Shown one piece after another: positions 1-8,323 of a stretch of 64,000 nt of DNA (within the stretch, counting starts at the first letter, position 1; the number at the start of each line of letters is the position of its first letter). The position numbers and the translations under genes were made by a program. Source of the stretch: Psychrobacter proteolyticus (GTDB lineage: Bacteria; Pseudomonadota; Gammaproteobacteria; Pseudomonadales; Moraxellaceae); contig NZ_QLKS01000004.1 of NCBI RefSeq assembly GCF_003350005.1, forward strand, positions 1 to 64,000, written 5' to 3'. A model generated the notes under the pieces. That model made no database searches. It was not told where the DNA came from and saw only the letters and a program-made list of their open reading frames with translations.

Positions 1-54
1 AACTCTCGACCCCAACCTTGGCAAGGTTATGCTCTACCACTGAGCTATTCCCGC
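1..54 (-). tRNA. tRNA-Gly (GCC), 3' part cut by window edge
   Basis: The reverse complement begins GCGGGAATAGCTCAGTGG and continues through a D-arm and an anticodon loop reading TTGCCAA, so the anticodon is GCC and the tRNA carries glycine. The 5' end of the tRNA is at position 54. The T-arm is only entered before the window stops, so the T-loop, the 3' acceptor strand and any CCA lie outside. The rest of the transcript and any neighbouring tRNAs cannot be seen. Confidence 0.93.
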
Positions 55-584
55 TTAGTATCAATTCGTAGCGTTGTTAACAACTACTCCGTCTCGATAG
101 GCTGGCTATTTTAGCAAATATTCTGTGGGTGTCAACACCTTTTTTAGAATTTATTCCCAATATTTTTAGCCAGAGGCCCTTTCTATAGGATGAATCAACA
201 TAAGCAATTGATTTAAAAACAGGAATTAATTTTGATAAAATAAAAAATATTTCATATTAATTATAGATATTTGAGAGCACTCTTCAACTCCCCTAGCTTT
301 ATGGCGGTAATAAGACAATCGTTAAAAGAAAAACGCTCTATTTTTTGTTCTAAAAAAATATATCGCACTTACAATCATAGGCTCTATTGTTACTTTTCCT
401 ATCTTGGTTTTAAGTGGTTAACATTATTATACTTATGTCCAATGGCAGTTAAGGTAGACTTTTACTACTTAAGCCGCTGAATGAGCACTACTAAAAGATT
501 GATAAAAACGGCTCCCACATTTGCTGTACTATTTTTCAACTTGTTTGACTTTACGTTTTTCCATCTTATAGAGAGGATAGTTTT
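55..584. other. intergenic region, no gene recognised
   Basis: This is AT-rich DNA between the tRNA-Gly 5' end and the M48 protease gene. It should contain the tRNA promoter (reading left) and the protease promoter (reading right). The only open frame (271-480) has no ribosome binding site and a low-complexity, Tyr/Lys-rich translation, so I do not call it. I see no convincing paired -35/-10 elements or hairpin. Confidence 0.6.
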
Positions 585-1397
585 ATGAAAAAGTTATTAA
601 CCACGACAGTAATGGCCGCTTCGTTGTCAGCACTCACCTTAACTGGTTGTACCAGTACTACCAATTCTGGCGCAGTTGGTGTTGATCGTCAGCAGCTATT
701 ACTAGTTTCGAACGAGCAAGTACTACAGCTATCGGCTCAGAGCTATGCTCAGACGTTACAAGACGCAAAATCAAAAGGTGTGCTAGATACCAATACCGCT
801 CAACTAAATCGCTTAAAGAATATTGCTAACCGTCTAGTCGGTCAAGTTGGCGTCTATCGCGCAGATGCAGCCAAATGGCAGTGGGAAGTACACACCATTA
901 AATCTGACCAGTTAAATGCGTTTGTGATGCCAGGTGGTAAGGTGATGTTTTACTCAGGCATTATTGACCGTCTAAATTTAACAGATGACGAGATTGCTGC
1001 AATTATGGGGCATGAAATCTCTCATGCCCTACGTGAGCACTCACGCGAACGCATTTCACGCGAGTACGCCACTCAGACAGGTATCGGTGTTGCCGCTAGT
1101 ATCTTTGGTCTATCACAAGGGCAAGCACAGCTAGCGAGCGTTGCTGGTGATTTAGGTCTAAGCCGCCCGCATAGTCGCACCCAAGAAAGTGAAGCCGATC
1201 AAATCGGTCTTGAGCTGATGGCACGTGCAGGTTACAACCCACAAGCCGCTATTACGCTTTGGCAAAAAATGCAACGTGCCAGCCAAGGCGAGCCACCACA
1301 ATTCTTAAGCACTCACCCAACGAGCAGTAGTCGTATCTCTGAGCTACAATCATTGATGCCAAAAGTTATGCCTCTATATCAACAGTCGCGCCGTTAG
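585..1397 (+). CDS. M48-family zinc metalloprotease, lipoprotein
   Basis: This is a periplasm-facing lipoprotein endopeptidase of the M48 family, the group that includes LoiP/YggG and BepA and acts in envelope protein quality control. The N-terminus is a lipoprotein signal with lipobox LTGC (Cys22). The catalytic HEISH motif (HExxH, His143-His147) follows a typical lead-in containing NAFVMPGG. The third zinc ligand is expected in the later ESEADQIGLELM segment. At 270 residues it has the length of the compact M48 peptidases and lacks the TPR extension of BepA. The ATG is preceded by GAGAGGA at good spacing, and a hairpin terminator follows. The gene appears monocistronic. Class is certain; the exact orthologue is not. 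Confidence 0.9.
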   Translation: MKKLLTTTVMAASLSALTLTGCTSTTNSGAVGVDRQQLLLVSNEQVLQLSAQSYAQTLQDAKSKGVLDTNTAQLNRLKNIANRLVGQVGVYRADAAKWQWEVHTIKSDQLNAFVMPGGKVMFYSGIIDRLNLTDDEIAAIMGHEISHALREHSRERISREYATQTGIGVAASIFGLSQGQAQLASVAGDLGLSRPHSRTQESEADQIGLELMARAGYNPQAAITLWQKMQRASQGEPPQFLSTHPTSSSRISELQSLMPKVMPLYQQSRR

Positions 1398-1434
1398 TTA
1401 GCGGCTATTATGCTATAGCATATCTAAATATCAT

Positions 1435-1474
1435 AAAAGCAAAGTACAGCTAAGGCGTTGTGCTTTGCTTTTTT
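1435..1474 (+). terminator. rho-independent terminator after the M48 gene
   Basis: An inverted repeat built from AAGCAAAG and CTTTGCTT is followed by a run of T. It lies about 40 bases after the protease stop codon. Confidence 0.75.
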
Positions 1475-1665
1475 AGTTATAGCCAGACATGGCAGGTTTT
1501 ATAATTGGCAAGCCTTGTAATTGATAAGCATTGTGATCGGCAGGGTTTGCAATTGATCGGTTTGGCAATCGCACTCTATCCCGCTTACCGTGTCTGTTAT
1601 AATGCTGATAAATATTATTTGCAGATTGCCCAATCAAATTGCGCAAAATACATTGAAGGATTGTT

Positions 1666-1986
1666 ATGAGTACCACACCTACTGCCGACGCACTTCATGC
1701 CGAATTACAGGCGCTTGCGCCGCAGCACATCGAACTGATCAATGAATCGATGTCTCATTCAGGTTACTTTGAAGGTAAAGAAAGCCACTTTAAACTTACT
1801 ATTGTTAGCGATGCATTTGAAGGCAAACGACTGGTCGGGCGGCATCAGCTGATATACGGCCTAGTCACGCCTTTACTCACTTCACAAGGCGGCCAAGTAC
1901 ATGCCCTAGCCATCCATGCCTGTACTCCGACAGAATGGCAAGGTCAAAGCCCTGCGAGTCCATTATGTGCCGGTCAAAACAAATAG
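1666..1986 (+). CDS. BolA/IbaG-family protein
   Basis: This is a 106-residue BolA-fold protein. BolA proteins bind monothiol glutaredoxins and [2Fe-2S] clusters, and some act as DNA-binding regulators. The supporting region is the ELINESMSHSG stretch, followed by a K-E-SHFKLTIVSDAFEG core and the RHQLIYGLV segment, which match the class II KH-like fold and its conserved His. The start ATG follows AAGGATTGTT, a usable Shine-Dalgarno. It lies 74 bases before the SirB2-like gene in the same direction and may be co-transcribed with it. The C-terminal tail after ACTPTEW is short and polar. Whether it is BolA proper or another paralogue cannot be decided here. Confidence 0.88.
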   Translation: MSTTPTADALHAELQALAPQHIELINESMSHSGYFEGKESHFKLTIVSDAFEGKRLVGRHQLIYGLVTPLLTSQGGQVHALAIHACTPTEWQGQSPASPLCAGQNK

Positions 1987-2060
1987 CCGATTATGTTTGA
2001 ATCGCAACTACATATTTTAAATTAGCCTATATACGGCAGTTTTAGAGGGAGCAATATTCA

Positions 2061-2420
2061 ATGAAACACCTACATATGCTGATGGCAGCGCTAACTGTTG
2101 TGCTATTTTTATATCAAAGCTACTTAGTACTCAGCGCAGACCGCCGCGCACCACGAGCAGTCAAAATAGCCACGCATATCATCTATGCTTTGCTTATCCT
2201 GTCAGGTGCAATGATGCTAGTGCAATTGATGGGTGCCAACGCTCCTGTACAGTGGGTATTTGCCAAAATCATCTTACTTATCGCTGCTATTAGCTCAAGT
2301 ATTAAAGCGTTTAAGGTTGATGCGACACCTGTGCAAAGAAAAACAGGTATTCTTATCGCTGCCGTTGCTTATATCGGGATCGTAATACTTGCCTTTGCCA
2401 AGCCAGCAAACTTATTTTAA
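2061..2420 (+). CDS. SirB2-family inner membrane protein
   Basis: This 119-residue protein consists almost entirely of four hydrophobic segments separated by short charged loops, the pattern of the SirB family (named from Salmonella, where the locus was described as affecting invasion gene expression). The biochemical role is not known. The N-terminal MKHLHMLMAALTVVLFLYQSYL and the central AHP-less four-helix layout fit the family. The ATG has GAGGGAGCAAT upstream. It sits downstream of the BolA-like gene, and no terminator separates the two. Confidence 0.75.
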   Translation: MKHLHMLMAALTVVLFLYQSYLVLSADRRAPRAVKIATHIIYALLILSGAMMLVQLMGANAPVQWVFAKIILLIAAISSSIKAFKVDATPVQRKTGILIAAVAYIGIVILAFAKPANLF

Positions 2421-2586
2421 TAAGCGATTTTCTTTATTAACAAGCAACCGTTTTAGAAAGCTGTCGATGTGTTGATGACATGATGCGAAAATTTTTCATC
2501 ATCGATGGATTTTCAATATCTTAATTGCGCTATTTTTGCTATCTTAAATAGATATAAATACAATCACTTAGCCTACTGGAGCCATT

Positions 2587-2982
2587 ATGAAAACGTTTAC
2601 GACAGCGACACTACTAGCTGGCATTTTTGCGCTCTCAGGCTGTGCCTCTACTGGTAACATCACCCCGCAATATGTACCGCCAAGTACTTATCAAAATTAT
2701 AATTGCCAAGCACTTGGCCAAGAGTACACTCGCGTCAACCGCTATGTCGAAGCGACACGCAATGAACAATCTACGCTATCGGCATCAGGCGTCGGTGTTG
2801 GCGTCTCTGCTGGACGCTGGGGTATCTCGCCAAATATCAGCTTTGGTCTAGGCAAGAGCAACAATACCAAAGCACGCGATGCAAAATTATCGCGGCTCTA
2901 CGGTGAGCGTGATGCCATTGTCCAGTCGGCGCGCATTCAGCGTTGCAGTTTTGCCAATGGCATCAAGATTTATGGTGAGTAA
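2587..2982 (+). CDS. small lipoprotein of unknown function
   Basis: The N-terminus MKTFTTATLLAGIFALSGC is a clear signal peptide with lipobox LSGC (Cys19), so the mature protein should be a lipid-anchored periplasmic or outer membrane protein of about 112 residues. The middle contains a Gly/Ser/Val-rich patch (GVGVGVSAGRWGISPN), and a second pair of cysteines is possible (Cys near NYNC and near QRCSF). I do not recognise the family. The start has CTGGAGCC upstream, a usable Shine-Dalgarno. It is followed by a strong bidirectional terminator shared with trxC on the other strand. Confidence 0.7.
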   Translation: MKTFTTATLLAGIFALSGCASTGNITPQYVPPSTYQNYNCQALGQEYTRVNRYVEATRNEQSTLSASGVGVGVSAGRWGISPNISFGLGKSNNTKARDAKLSRLYGERDAIVQSARIQRCSFANGIKIYGE

Positions 2983-3054
2983 GTTTAAGCAAATGCAAGG
3001 CTATCTACACGACTAAGATAGTGTATGACACCGTCAAATAGTACATGACACAGC

Positions 3055-3090
3055 AAAAAAGCCAATATGCAGATCGCATATTGGCTTTTT
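3055..3090. terminator. bidirectional hairpin terminator
   Basis: A perfect 10-bp stem (GCCAATATGC at 3061-3070 with GCATATTGGC at 3076-3085) has a 5-base loop, is preceded by A6 and is followed by T-runs. It serves both the lipoprotein gene (+) and trxC (-), which converge here. Confidence 0.9.
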
Positions 3091-3169
3091 TATTGCTACA
3101 GTTTTTTATAAGAAAACATGAGCGCTTGGATAAATAGCTTGAAGAATAGGCAATCTAGCCTGACTAATA

Positions 3170-3607
3170 CTACGACTGTAAGCTTTGCACCCATTTGATG
3201 ATTTGATGACTTGGTAACGCGCCTGATTTTCGAGCGACTTCTTTACCATTTCTAAAAGCAACCATTGTTGGTAAGCTGCGAATATTGTAAGGAGCAGCCG
3301 CCTGCTCATACTTATCCGTTTGTACCTTGGCAAAGACCACCTGCGGTAATTGGCTAGCAGCGCTCTTGAACTCTGGTGCCATCATGATGCAAGGCTGACA
3401 CCAGCTCGCCCAAAAATCTACGATAGTCAGCACATCGTTCTTGTGGATAACCCTATTGGCTGTTTGCGCATTTAGCTCATGCGGACTGGCAGTCAATAAT
3501 GGCTGGCCACATTTACCGCATTTTGGCGCAGCGCTTAGTCGTGCAGCAGGCACACGGTTGGTTGCTTGGCAATGTGGGCATACTAGATGAAAACTTTGCT
3601 CACTCAT
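3170..3607 (-). CDS. trxC: thioredoxin 2 (zinc-binding thioredoxin)
   Basis: This is a disulfide reductase of the cytoplasm, the oxidative-stress-linked second thioredoxin. Residues 1-35 form the TrxC-specific zinc knuckle with CPHC (Cys10, Cys13) and CGKC (Cys30, Cys33). The thioredoxin fold follows, with the active site at residues 69-73 (W-C-Q-P-C), the buried region VVFAKVQTDKYEQAA, and the cis-Pro segment IRSLPT. Length (145) is normal for TrxC. The unusual point is Gln in place of the usual Gly within the redox pair (CQPC, not CGPC). The gene is monocistronic, with an AT-rich 147-bp gap before it. Confidence 0.93.
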   Translation of the reverse strand: MSEQSFHLVCPHCQATNRVPAARLSAAPKCGKCGQPLLTASPHELNAQTANRVIHKNDVLTIVDFWASWCQPCIMMAPEFKSAASQLPQVVFAKVQTDKYEQAAAPYNIRSLPTMVAFRNGKEVARKSGALPSHQIIKWVQSLQS

Positions 3608-3754
3608 TATTTAATTCCTATTCTAATTATTTTGTTGTTTCAAATACTGTTCATGAACGCTCTTATCTAAAAGCTATTTACGTTGCTTGCTGTAGTTATA
3701 GTCTCGTCGCGTTGATTGGTAAATAATTTTAGCATAGTTAATTGGGCTTATCCT

Positions 3755-4375
3755 TTATGCGATTTGCTGTGCCACACCGCTATACACATAGCTCATTGGT
3801 CTTGGGCCGGGCAAATACGCTTCGCTCAACTCATCAATAGCAAACCCACCTTCTCTGATAAGCGCCGGAATATCGCGATCTAAATGACACCCACCTGCTA
3901 TAGGTTTCCAAAAAGGTGTCAATCGATGCTGCCAACGCTCAACAGAAGAGTCTGGTGCCAGTCCATGCTCACAAAATAATAATCGACCGCTAGGTTTTAA
4001 CACACGTGCCATTTCTCGAAGCGCCGCTACTGGGTCATCAATACTGCACAAGGTAAAAGTCATTACAATCGTATCAAACTGATCTGTATCAGCATGGATA
4101 CCTTGTACATCGACAGCTATCACTTCAACCGGAATGCCAATGTCAGCCGCACGCTCACGAGCCAGCGACTGCATTTGAGCTGCTGGATCCACACCGATAA
4201 TAGAAGAGACTTTGTCAGGATCATAAAACTGCAAATTCAGACCGCTACCAATGCCAATCTCCAACACCTTACCGATCGCTTGCGGAACAATTTTGGAACG
4301 CGCTTTCATCACATTACCCGTACTACAGGCAATATCTATCATCTTTGGCAACACGTAGCGCTCGTAAGGGTTCAT
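3755..4375 (-). CDS. class I SAM-dependent methyltransferase
   Basis: This is a 206-residue methyltransferase with the UbiE/Methyltransf_11 arrangement. Motif I is VLEIGIGSGLNLQFYD (residues about 37-52), the acidic ribose contact lies in GVDPAAQ, and post-I/II segments include FDTIVMTFTLCSIDDP and LKPSGRLLFCEHG. The substrate cannot be read from sequence; members next to sulfur genes are sometimes thought to methylate small thiols or arsenicals, but nothing here proves that. The ATG follows GGAGAGAGCA. It starts 29 bases after the persulfide dioxygenase-like gene ends, on the same strand, so the two are probably one operon. Confidence 0.85.
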   Translation of the reverse strand: MNPYERYVLPKMIDIACSTGNVMKARSKIVPQAIGKVLEIGIGSGLNLQFYDPDKVSSIIGVDPAAQMQSLARERAADIGIPVEVIAVDVQGIHADTDQFDTIVMTFTLCSIDDPVAALREMARVLKPSGRLLFCEHGLAPDSSVERWQHRLTPFWKPIAGGCHLDRDIPALIREGGFAIDELSEAYLPGPRPMSYVYSGVAQQIA

Positions 4376-4404
4376 TGCTCTCTCCGGTTATTGCACTGTT
4401 TAAC

Positions 4405-5277
4405 TTATCCACCAAGGACATTGATCGGGACTTTTAGATAGCGCGTACCATTGTCTTCTGGCTCGGGAAAATGTCCTGCATCAATATTGATTTGTACAGC
4501 AGGAATGATAAGGCGAGGCATATCTAGAGTCGCATCACGGCGCTCACGCATCTGTACAAACTCCGCTTCGTTTATACTGTCTTTGACATGGATGTTTTCT
4601 AGTTTTTGCGCGGCTACTGTCGTCGTTGGGCAGTGTTGACGACCTTTGCTTGGATAATCATGACACAGATACATGACCGTATCTTCAGGAAGTGCTAGCA
4701 GCTTCTGAATAGACTGATAGAGTGTTTTGGCATCACCACCAGGGAAATCGCAGCGTGCTGTACCGACATCAGGCGCAAACAACGTATCCCCAACGAATAC
4801 CACTGTTTTCTCATCATCAGCGGCTAGATAGGCCATATCGGCACGCGTATGACCGGGTACATACATCGCAGTGATAGTAATGTTACCAAGCTCTAAGGTC
4901 TCACCTTCGTCTGTCAGAATATCAAACTGGCTAGCATCAGTGCGGAAGCTAGTGTCAAAGTTAAAAATTTGCTTAAAGATTTTTTGTACTTCGGTGATAT
5001 GCTGACCGATGACTAACTGTCCGCCAAGGCTTTCTTTTACATGGATGGCCGCTGATAAATGATCTGCGTGCGCATGGGTCTCGATAATGTACTTGAGCGT
5101 CCAATCCTGCTCACGTACAAACTCAATCACTTCATCGACACTGCTGGTATTGGTTCTGCCTGACTTAGCATCGAAGTTCAATACAGGATCGACAATGGCG
5201 CATAATTTTTGCTCAGTATCAGCAAGTACGTGGGTATAGGTTTCTGTATCGCTATCTAAAAAAGAATGAACTTGCAT
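4405..5277 (-). CDS. MBL-fold hydrolase, ETHE1/Blh-type persulfide dioxygenase
   Basis: This is a 290-residue metallo-beta-lactamase-fold protein. The metal motif THAHADHLSAA (HxHxDH) lies at about residue 67, PGHTRADM supplies the next His, GDTLFAPDVGTARCDFPGGD supplies the bridging Asp, and LCHDYPS supplies the final His. The GT-R-DFPGGD signature is that of ETHE1-like persulfide dioxygenases and the C-terminal half of Blh, which oxidise glutathione persulfide to sulfite with one non-haem iron. Variation around the signature (TARCD) leaves the exact substrate open. It is divergent from an SqrR/BigR-like regulator, matching the known coupling of that regulator class to this enzyme. Confidence 0.85.
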   Translation of the reverse strand: MQVHSFLDSDTETYTHVLADTEQKLCAIVDPVLNFDAKSGRTNTSSVDEVIEFVREQDWTLKYIIETHAHADHLSAAIHVKESLGGQLVIGQHITEVQKIFKQIFNFDTSFRTDASQFDILTDEGETLELGNITITAMYVPGHTRADMAYLAADDEKTVVFVGDTLFAPDVGTARCDFPGGDAKTLYQSIQKLLALPEDTVMYLCHDYPSKGRQHCPTTTVAAQKLENIHVKDSINEAEFVQMRERRDATLDMPRLIIPAVQINIDAGHFPEPEDNGTRYLKVPINVLGG

Positions 5278-5553
5278 GGCGGCCTCTTCAATTATTTATA
5301 CATAAGTTATTTATACATATTTTGGTCATAGGGATTTTTATCTTTAATTAACCCTTAAGTATGATATTCAGTCGTATATAATGCGTTCCTACGACTTATC
5401 TGATGCCACCAATATAACAACCACTATACAATTTATCAATTTATATAATGTAATTAATGATAACTTGCTATGTGGCGTGATATCATTGATAATCAACTAT
5501 ATATTGTTCAAAACATCATGGCATTTGTTACCCTCTAATGTAAGGAATTTGTT
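5278..5553. promoter_or_regulatory. divergent control region between persulfide dioxygenase and ArsR genes
   Basis: This 276-bp AT-rich region must carry both promoters. TATAAT hexamers occur on the plus strand at 5377-5382 and 5444-5449, without good -35 partners. Two small adjoining palindromes, TGATATCA (5478-5485) and TTGATAATCAA (5486-5496), lie 58-76 bases before the proposed ArsR start and are candidate operator half-sites. The operator assignment is inference only. Confidence 0.4.
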
Positions 5554-5943
5554 CTGACTACTTCTATTTCAGCCGAAGGTACACCTACTCGCAGTACCAC
5601 TGACGATGGGTCATCTGATACTGCAGATTTAGTACCTGCCGATCTTGCCAAGCAAATGCAGCAAGCATCGCTACAAGCCAGCCAACTATTAAAGTCGCTA
5701 TCGCACCCCGATCGCCTACTTCTTCTCTGTCAATTGACTCAAGGTGAATATTGCGTCGGTGAGCTGGAAGACTTGGTCGGGGTTGGGCAGCCGAGCTTAT
5801 CGCAGCAATTGGGTATATTGCGTAAAGATGAGCTGGTCGCCACACGCCGCGAAGGGAAGCAAATTTACTATAGTATCGCAAGCGAGGATGCGCTAGCTGT
5901 ACTCGATCTACTGTATCAACGTTTTTGTGCCAAAGCAGAATAA
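5554..5943 (+). CDS. ArsR-family repressor with SqrR/BigR-type cysteine pair
   Basis: This is a winged-helix ArsR/SmtB repressor. The recognition region GVGQPSLSQQLGILRKDELVATRREGKQIYYSI is close in pattern to SqrR and BigR, which sense sulfane sulfur by bridging two cysteines. The expected pair is present: Cys in RLLLLCQL and Cys near the C-terminus in YQRFCAKAE, with an extra Cys at EYCVGEL. I place the start at CTG 5554: it is in frame with the ATG at 5656 with no stop between, and TAAGGA sits 7 bases before it, whereas the ATG has no Shine-Dalgarno. The product would be 129 residues with a polar N-terminal tail; from ATG it is 95. SulP follows after about 45 bases. Confidence 0.82.
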   Translation: MTTSISAEGTPTRSTTDDGSSDTADLVPADLAKQMQQASLQASQLLKSLSHPDRLLLLCQLTQGEYCVGELEDLVGVGQPSLSQQLGILRKDELVATRREGKQIYYSIASEDALAVLDLLYQRFCAKAE

Positions 5944-5989
5944 CGCCGCCCTCGCCTAATTACTTGTATTATCTACTGTGGTGATTGAT

Positions 5990-7693
5990 ATGTCCTCTAT
6001 CGTCGCTCGTCTGATTCCAGCTTGGCTGCGTCAATACCAGCTCTCAGCGTTGCCGACTGATCTCGTCGCAGGCATAGTCGTGGGCGTGTTGGTCATACCG
6101 CAGAGCCTAGGTTACGCAGTGCTTGCAGGACTGCCGCCTGTCTATGGCCTATATGCAGCGATCGTACCGGTCCTCGTTTATGCTTGGCTCGGCTCTAGCA
6201 ACGTGCAAGCCGTAGGGCCCGTTGCCATTACCGCCATCATGACTGCCAGTGGCCTACTGCCTTACGCTGAGCAAGGTACTGAACAGTATGCTCTGATGGC
6301 CAGCCTATTGGCACTGATGGTAGGTGCACTGCTATGGATAGCAGGCAGATTAAAACTTGGCTGGATCATGCAGTTTATCAGTCGCGGCGTGTCTGCAGGG
6401 TTTGTAAGCGGTGCAGCGGTCCTTATATTTGTCAGTCAGCTCAAATATCTGACAGACATTCCGGTCACTGGCAATAGTTTGATTGGTTATTTGACTACCA
6501 TGCAGCGCTATGCCAGCCAGCTGCATCCATTGACCTTGGCTATCGGTATTACCGCATTTGCGCTATTGGTTGCCAATCGCTATGCAAGTGAGTGGATATG
6601 GCAGACGTGGCTATCATCGTCGTATGCAAAATGGGCAGAGCGCTTATTTCCGCTTATTTTACTTGGCATTGCTATCGTACTTAGTATGGTACTGCATTGG
6701 AGCACATATGGTGTGGCGACCATCGGTCGTATTCCACAAGGGCTGCCGAGCTTTACTTTACCGCATATCTCAGACCTACAAGAAGCACTGAAGCTTTTGC
6801 CGACCGCAGGATTGATGGCACTAATCGTATTTGTGTCGAGCAGTTCAGTTGCCAGCACCTATGCTCGCTTGCGTGGTGAGAGCTTTGATGCCAATCGTGA
6901 GTTAACTGGACTTGGACTGGCCAATCTGTCTGGTGGACTGTTCCAAAGTTTTGCGGTTGCAGGAGGTTTTTCGCGTACGGCTATCAATGCCGACTCAGGC
7001 GCGAAGACACCACTTGCCAGTCTCGTCACCGTATTGGTGATGATTGCCGCGCTCATAGCCTTTAGCAATGCGCTAGCCCCACTGCCCTATGCACTACTGG
7101 GCGCAACTATCATGGCCTCCATCATTGGCTTGATAGATATTGCGACGTTGAAATCTGCATGGCAGCGCGATCGCTTAGATGGTGCTAGCTTTTTGGCCGC
7201 GTTCGTCGGTGTTCTGATATTTGGGCTAAACACGGGACTGGTCATTGGCCTAATGGTGTCATTCGCCAGTCTCATCTGGCAGTCGAGTAAGCCGCACGTG
7301 GCTGTCGTTGGACAGTTGGGCGGTACAGGACATTTTCGTAATATCAATCGCCATGACGTCGTAACGTTTGACAAATTATTGATGTTGCGTATCGATGAGA
7401 GTCTGTTCTTTGGTAATAGTGAATCTGTACATCGACGCATCCTCAATGCCATGCAGCAATATCCAGATGCCAATGAAATAGTATTGATTATGGCTGCCGT
7501 CAATCACATAGATTTGACCGCTCAAGAAATGCTTTGCACCTTAAACCACGAGTTAGCGTTACAGAACAAGCGCTTACATTTTAGCTTTATCAAAGGTCCT
7601 GTGATGGACATTATCGGTCACACCCCATTGATTAGCGAGCTATCAGGGCAAGTCTATCTGAGTACTTTAGATGCTGTAGATGCGTTAAAATAA
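5990..7693 (+). CDS. SulP-family anion transporter with STAS domain
   Basis: This is an inner membrane SLC26/SulP permease, a family that moves sulfate, bicarbonate or other anions. The N-terminal signature LPTDLVAGIVVGVLVIPQ and the GLPPVYGLYAA element are typical. The membrane domain runs to about residue 435, and a cytoplasmic STAS domain follows (FDKLLMLRIDESLFFGNSE onward). Length is normal. Two upstream GTG codons (5978, 5981) are possible starts; I prefer ATG 5990, which has GGTGA five bases upstream and begins MSSIVARL. It directly follows the ArsR gene, so it is probably in its regulon. Substrate is not determinable; sulfite or sulfate export after persulfide oxidation is an inference from context. 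Confidence 0.88.
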   Translation: MSSIVARLIPAWLRQYQLSALPTDLVAGIVVGVLVIPQSLGYAVLAGLPPVYGLYAAIVPVLVYAWLGSSNVQAVGPVAITAIMTASGLLPYAEQGTEQYALMASLLALMVGALLWIAGRLKLGWIMQFISRGVSAGFVSGAAVLIFVSQLKYLTDIPVTGNSLIGYLTTMQRYASQLHPLTLAIGITAFALLVANRYASEWIWQTWLSSSYAKWAERLFPLILLGIAIVLSMVLHWSTYGVATIGRIPQGLPSFTLPHISDLQEALKLLPTAGLMALIVFVSSSSVASTYARLRGESFDANRELTGLGLANLSGGLFQSFAVAGGFSRTAINADSGAKTPLASLVTVLVMIAALIAFSNALAPLPYALLGATIMASIIGLIDIATLKSAWQRDRLDGASFLAAFVGVLIFGLNTGLVIGLMVSFASLIWQSSKPHVAVVGQLGGTGHFRNINRHDVVTFDKLLMLRIDESLFFGNSESVHRRILNAMQQYPDANEIVLIMAAVNHIDLTAQEMLCTLNHELALQNKRLHFSFIKGPVMDIIGHTPLISELSGQVYLSTLDAVDALK

Positions 7694-7929
7694 TCTATAG
7701 TTTGACCACAATGAAGTTGTTGCGACATTAACTTCTCTCGTCCTCAATTACTATTGTCGCCTACAACACAATATCGCTATGATAGCGCCTGTGTTATGCT
7801 AGACGCACTAAATAGGGAATCAATTAACCTAGAAATCGACCTAAAAAATGCTGATTTATAGTCCTTTGATATTCTTAGCCCAAACTTCAATAATAAATAT
7901 ACCTTAACAAATATAACTGAACCTATTTT

Positions 7930-8256
7930 ATGACCGATGATTTAACGATTTATAAGCAAATATACCCAAGCCAATGCGTTAAGATTGCTGAGCTTGGTTA
8001 TCGCTCAGTGCTTAATATTCGCCCAGATGCCGAGATTGAAACACAGCCTAATAGCTGCGATTTGGCAACGGCTACCGAACAGGCAAACCTAGCGTATCAG
8101 CATCTACCGTTTGATGATGAGCGCCTAAGTATGCTAACGGTCGAGCAGTTTGCCGATTTCTATCACTCAATGCCCAAGCCTATATTAATGTTTTGCGGTA
8201 CTGGGGCACGCGCCAAGCTACTGTACCAAAGTGCATTGATGCAAGGTCTGTTATAA
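7930..8256 (+). CDS. DUF442 / TIGR01244-like phosphatase-fold protein, divergent copy
   Basis: This 108-residue protein has the dual-specificity-phosphatase-like fold found as the N-terminal half of Blh and as stand-alone sulfur-transferase-like proteins. The opening segment with IYPSQCVKIAELGYRSVLNIRPDAE matches the family, and the loop MFCGTGARAK keeps the catalytic Cys and Arg (C-x4-R). It is a tandem paralogue of the next gene and clearly diverged from it. A recognisable Shine-Dalgarno is not obvious before the ATG. Function is inferred to be handling of sulfane sulfur; activity on phosphate is not excluded. Confidence 0.75.
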   Translation: MTDDLTIYKQIYPSQCVKIAELGYRSVLNIRPDAEIETQPNSCDLATATEQANLAYQHLPFDDERLSMLTVEQFADFYHSMPKPILMFCGTGARAKLLYQSALMQGLL

Positions 8257-8323
8257 CAACAACCGTCGCTCGAACCAACACGTTTTATAAACCCAACAAC
8301 ACCAATAAAAAAAAGGAGCTCTT

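Noticed and set aside
271..480. Open frame of 69 codons left of the M48 gene
   Set aside because: No ribosome site, low-complexity translation and no family pattern; lies in an intergenic region.
545..572. TTGACT-16-TATAGA promoter before the M48 gene
   Set aside because: The -10 overlaps the Shine-Dalgarno, so a transcript from it would lack a ribosome site.
1473..1676. Minus-strand frame upstream of the BolA-like gene
   Set aside because: Overlaps the promoter region of that gene, lacks a ribosome site and resembles no family.
5455..5500. Fur-box-like sequence before the ArsR gene
   Set aside because: Only scattered GATAAT/ATCA pieces without a 19-base palindrome; the perfect example at 25423-25441 shows how a real site looks here.
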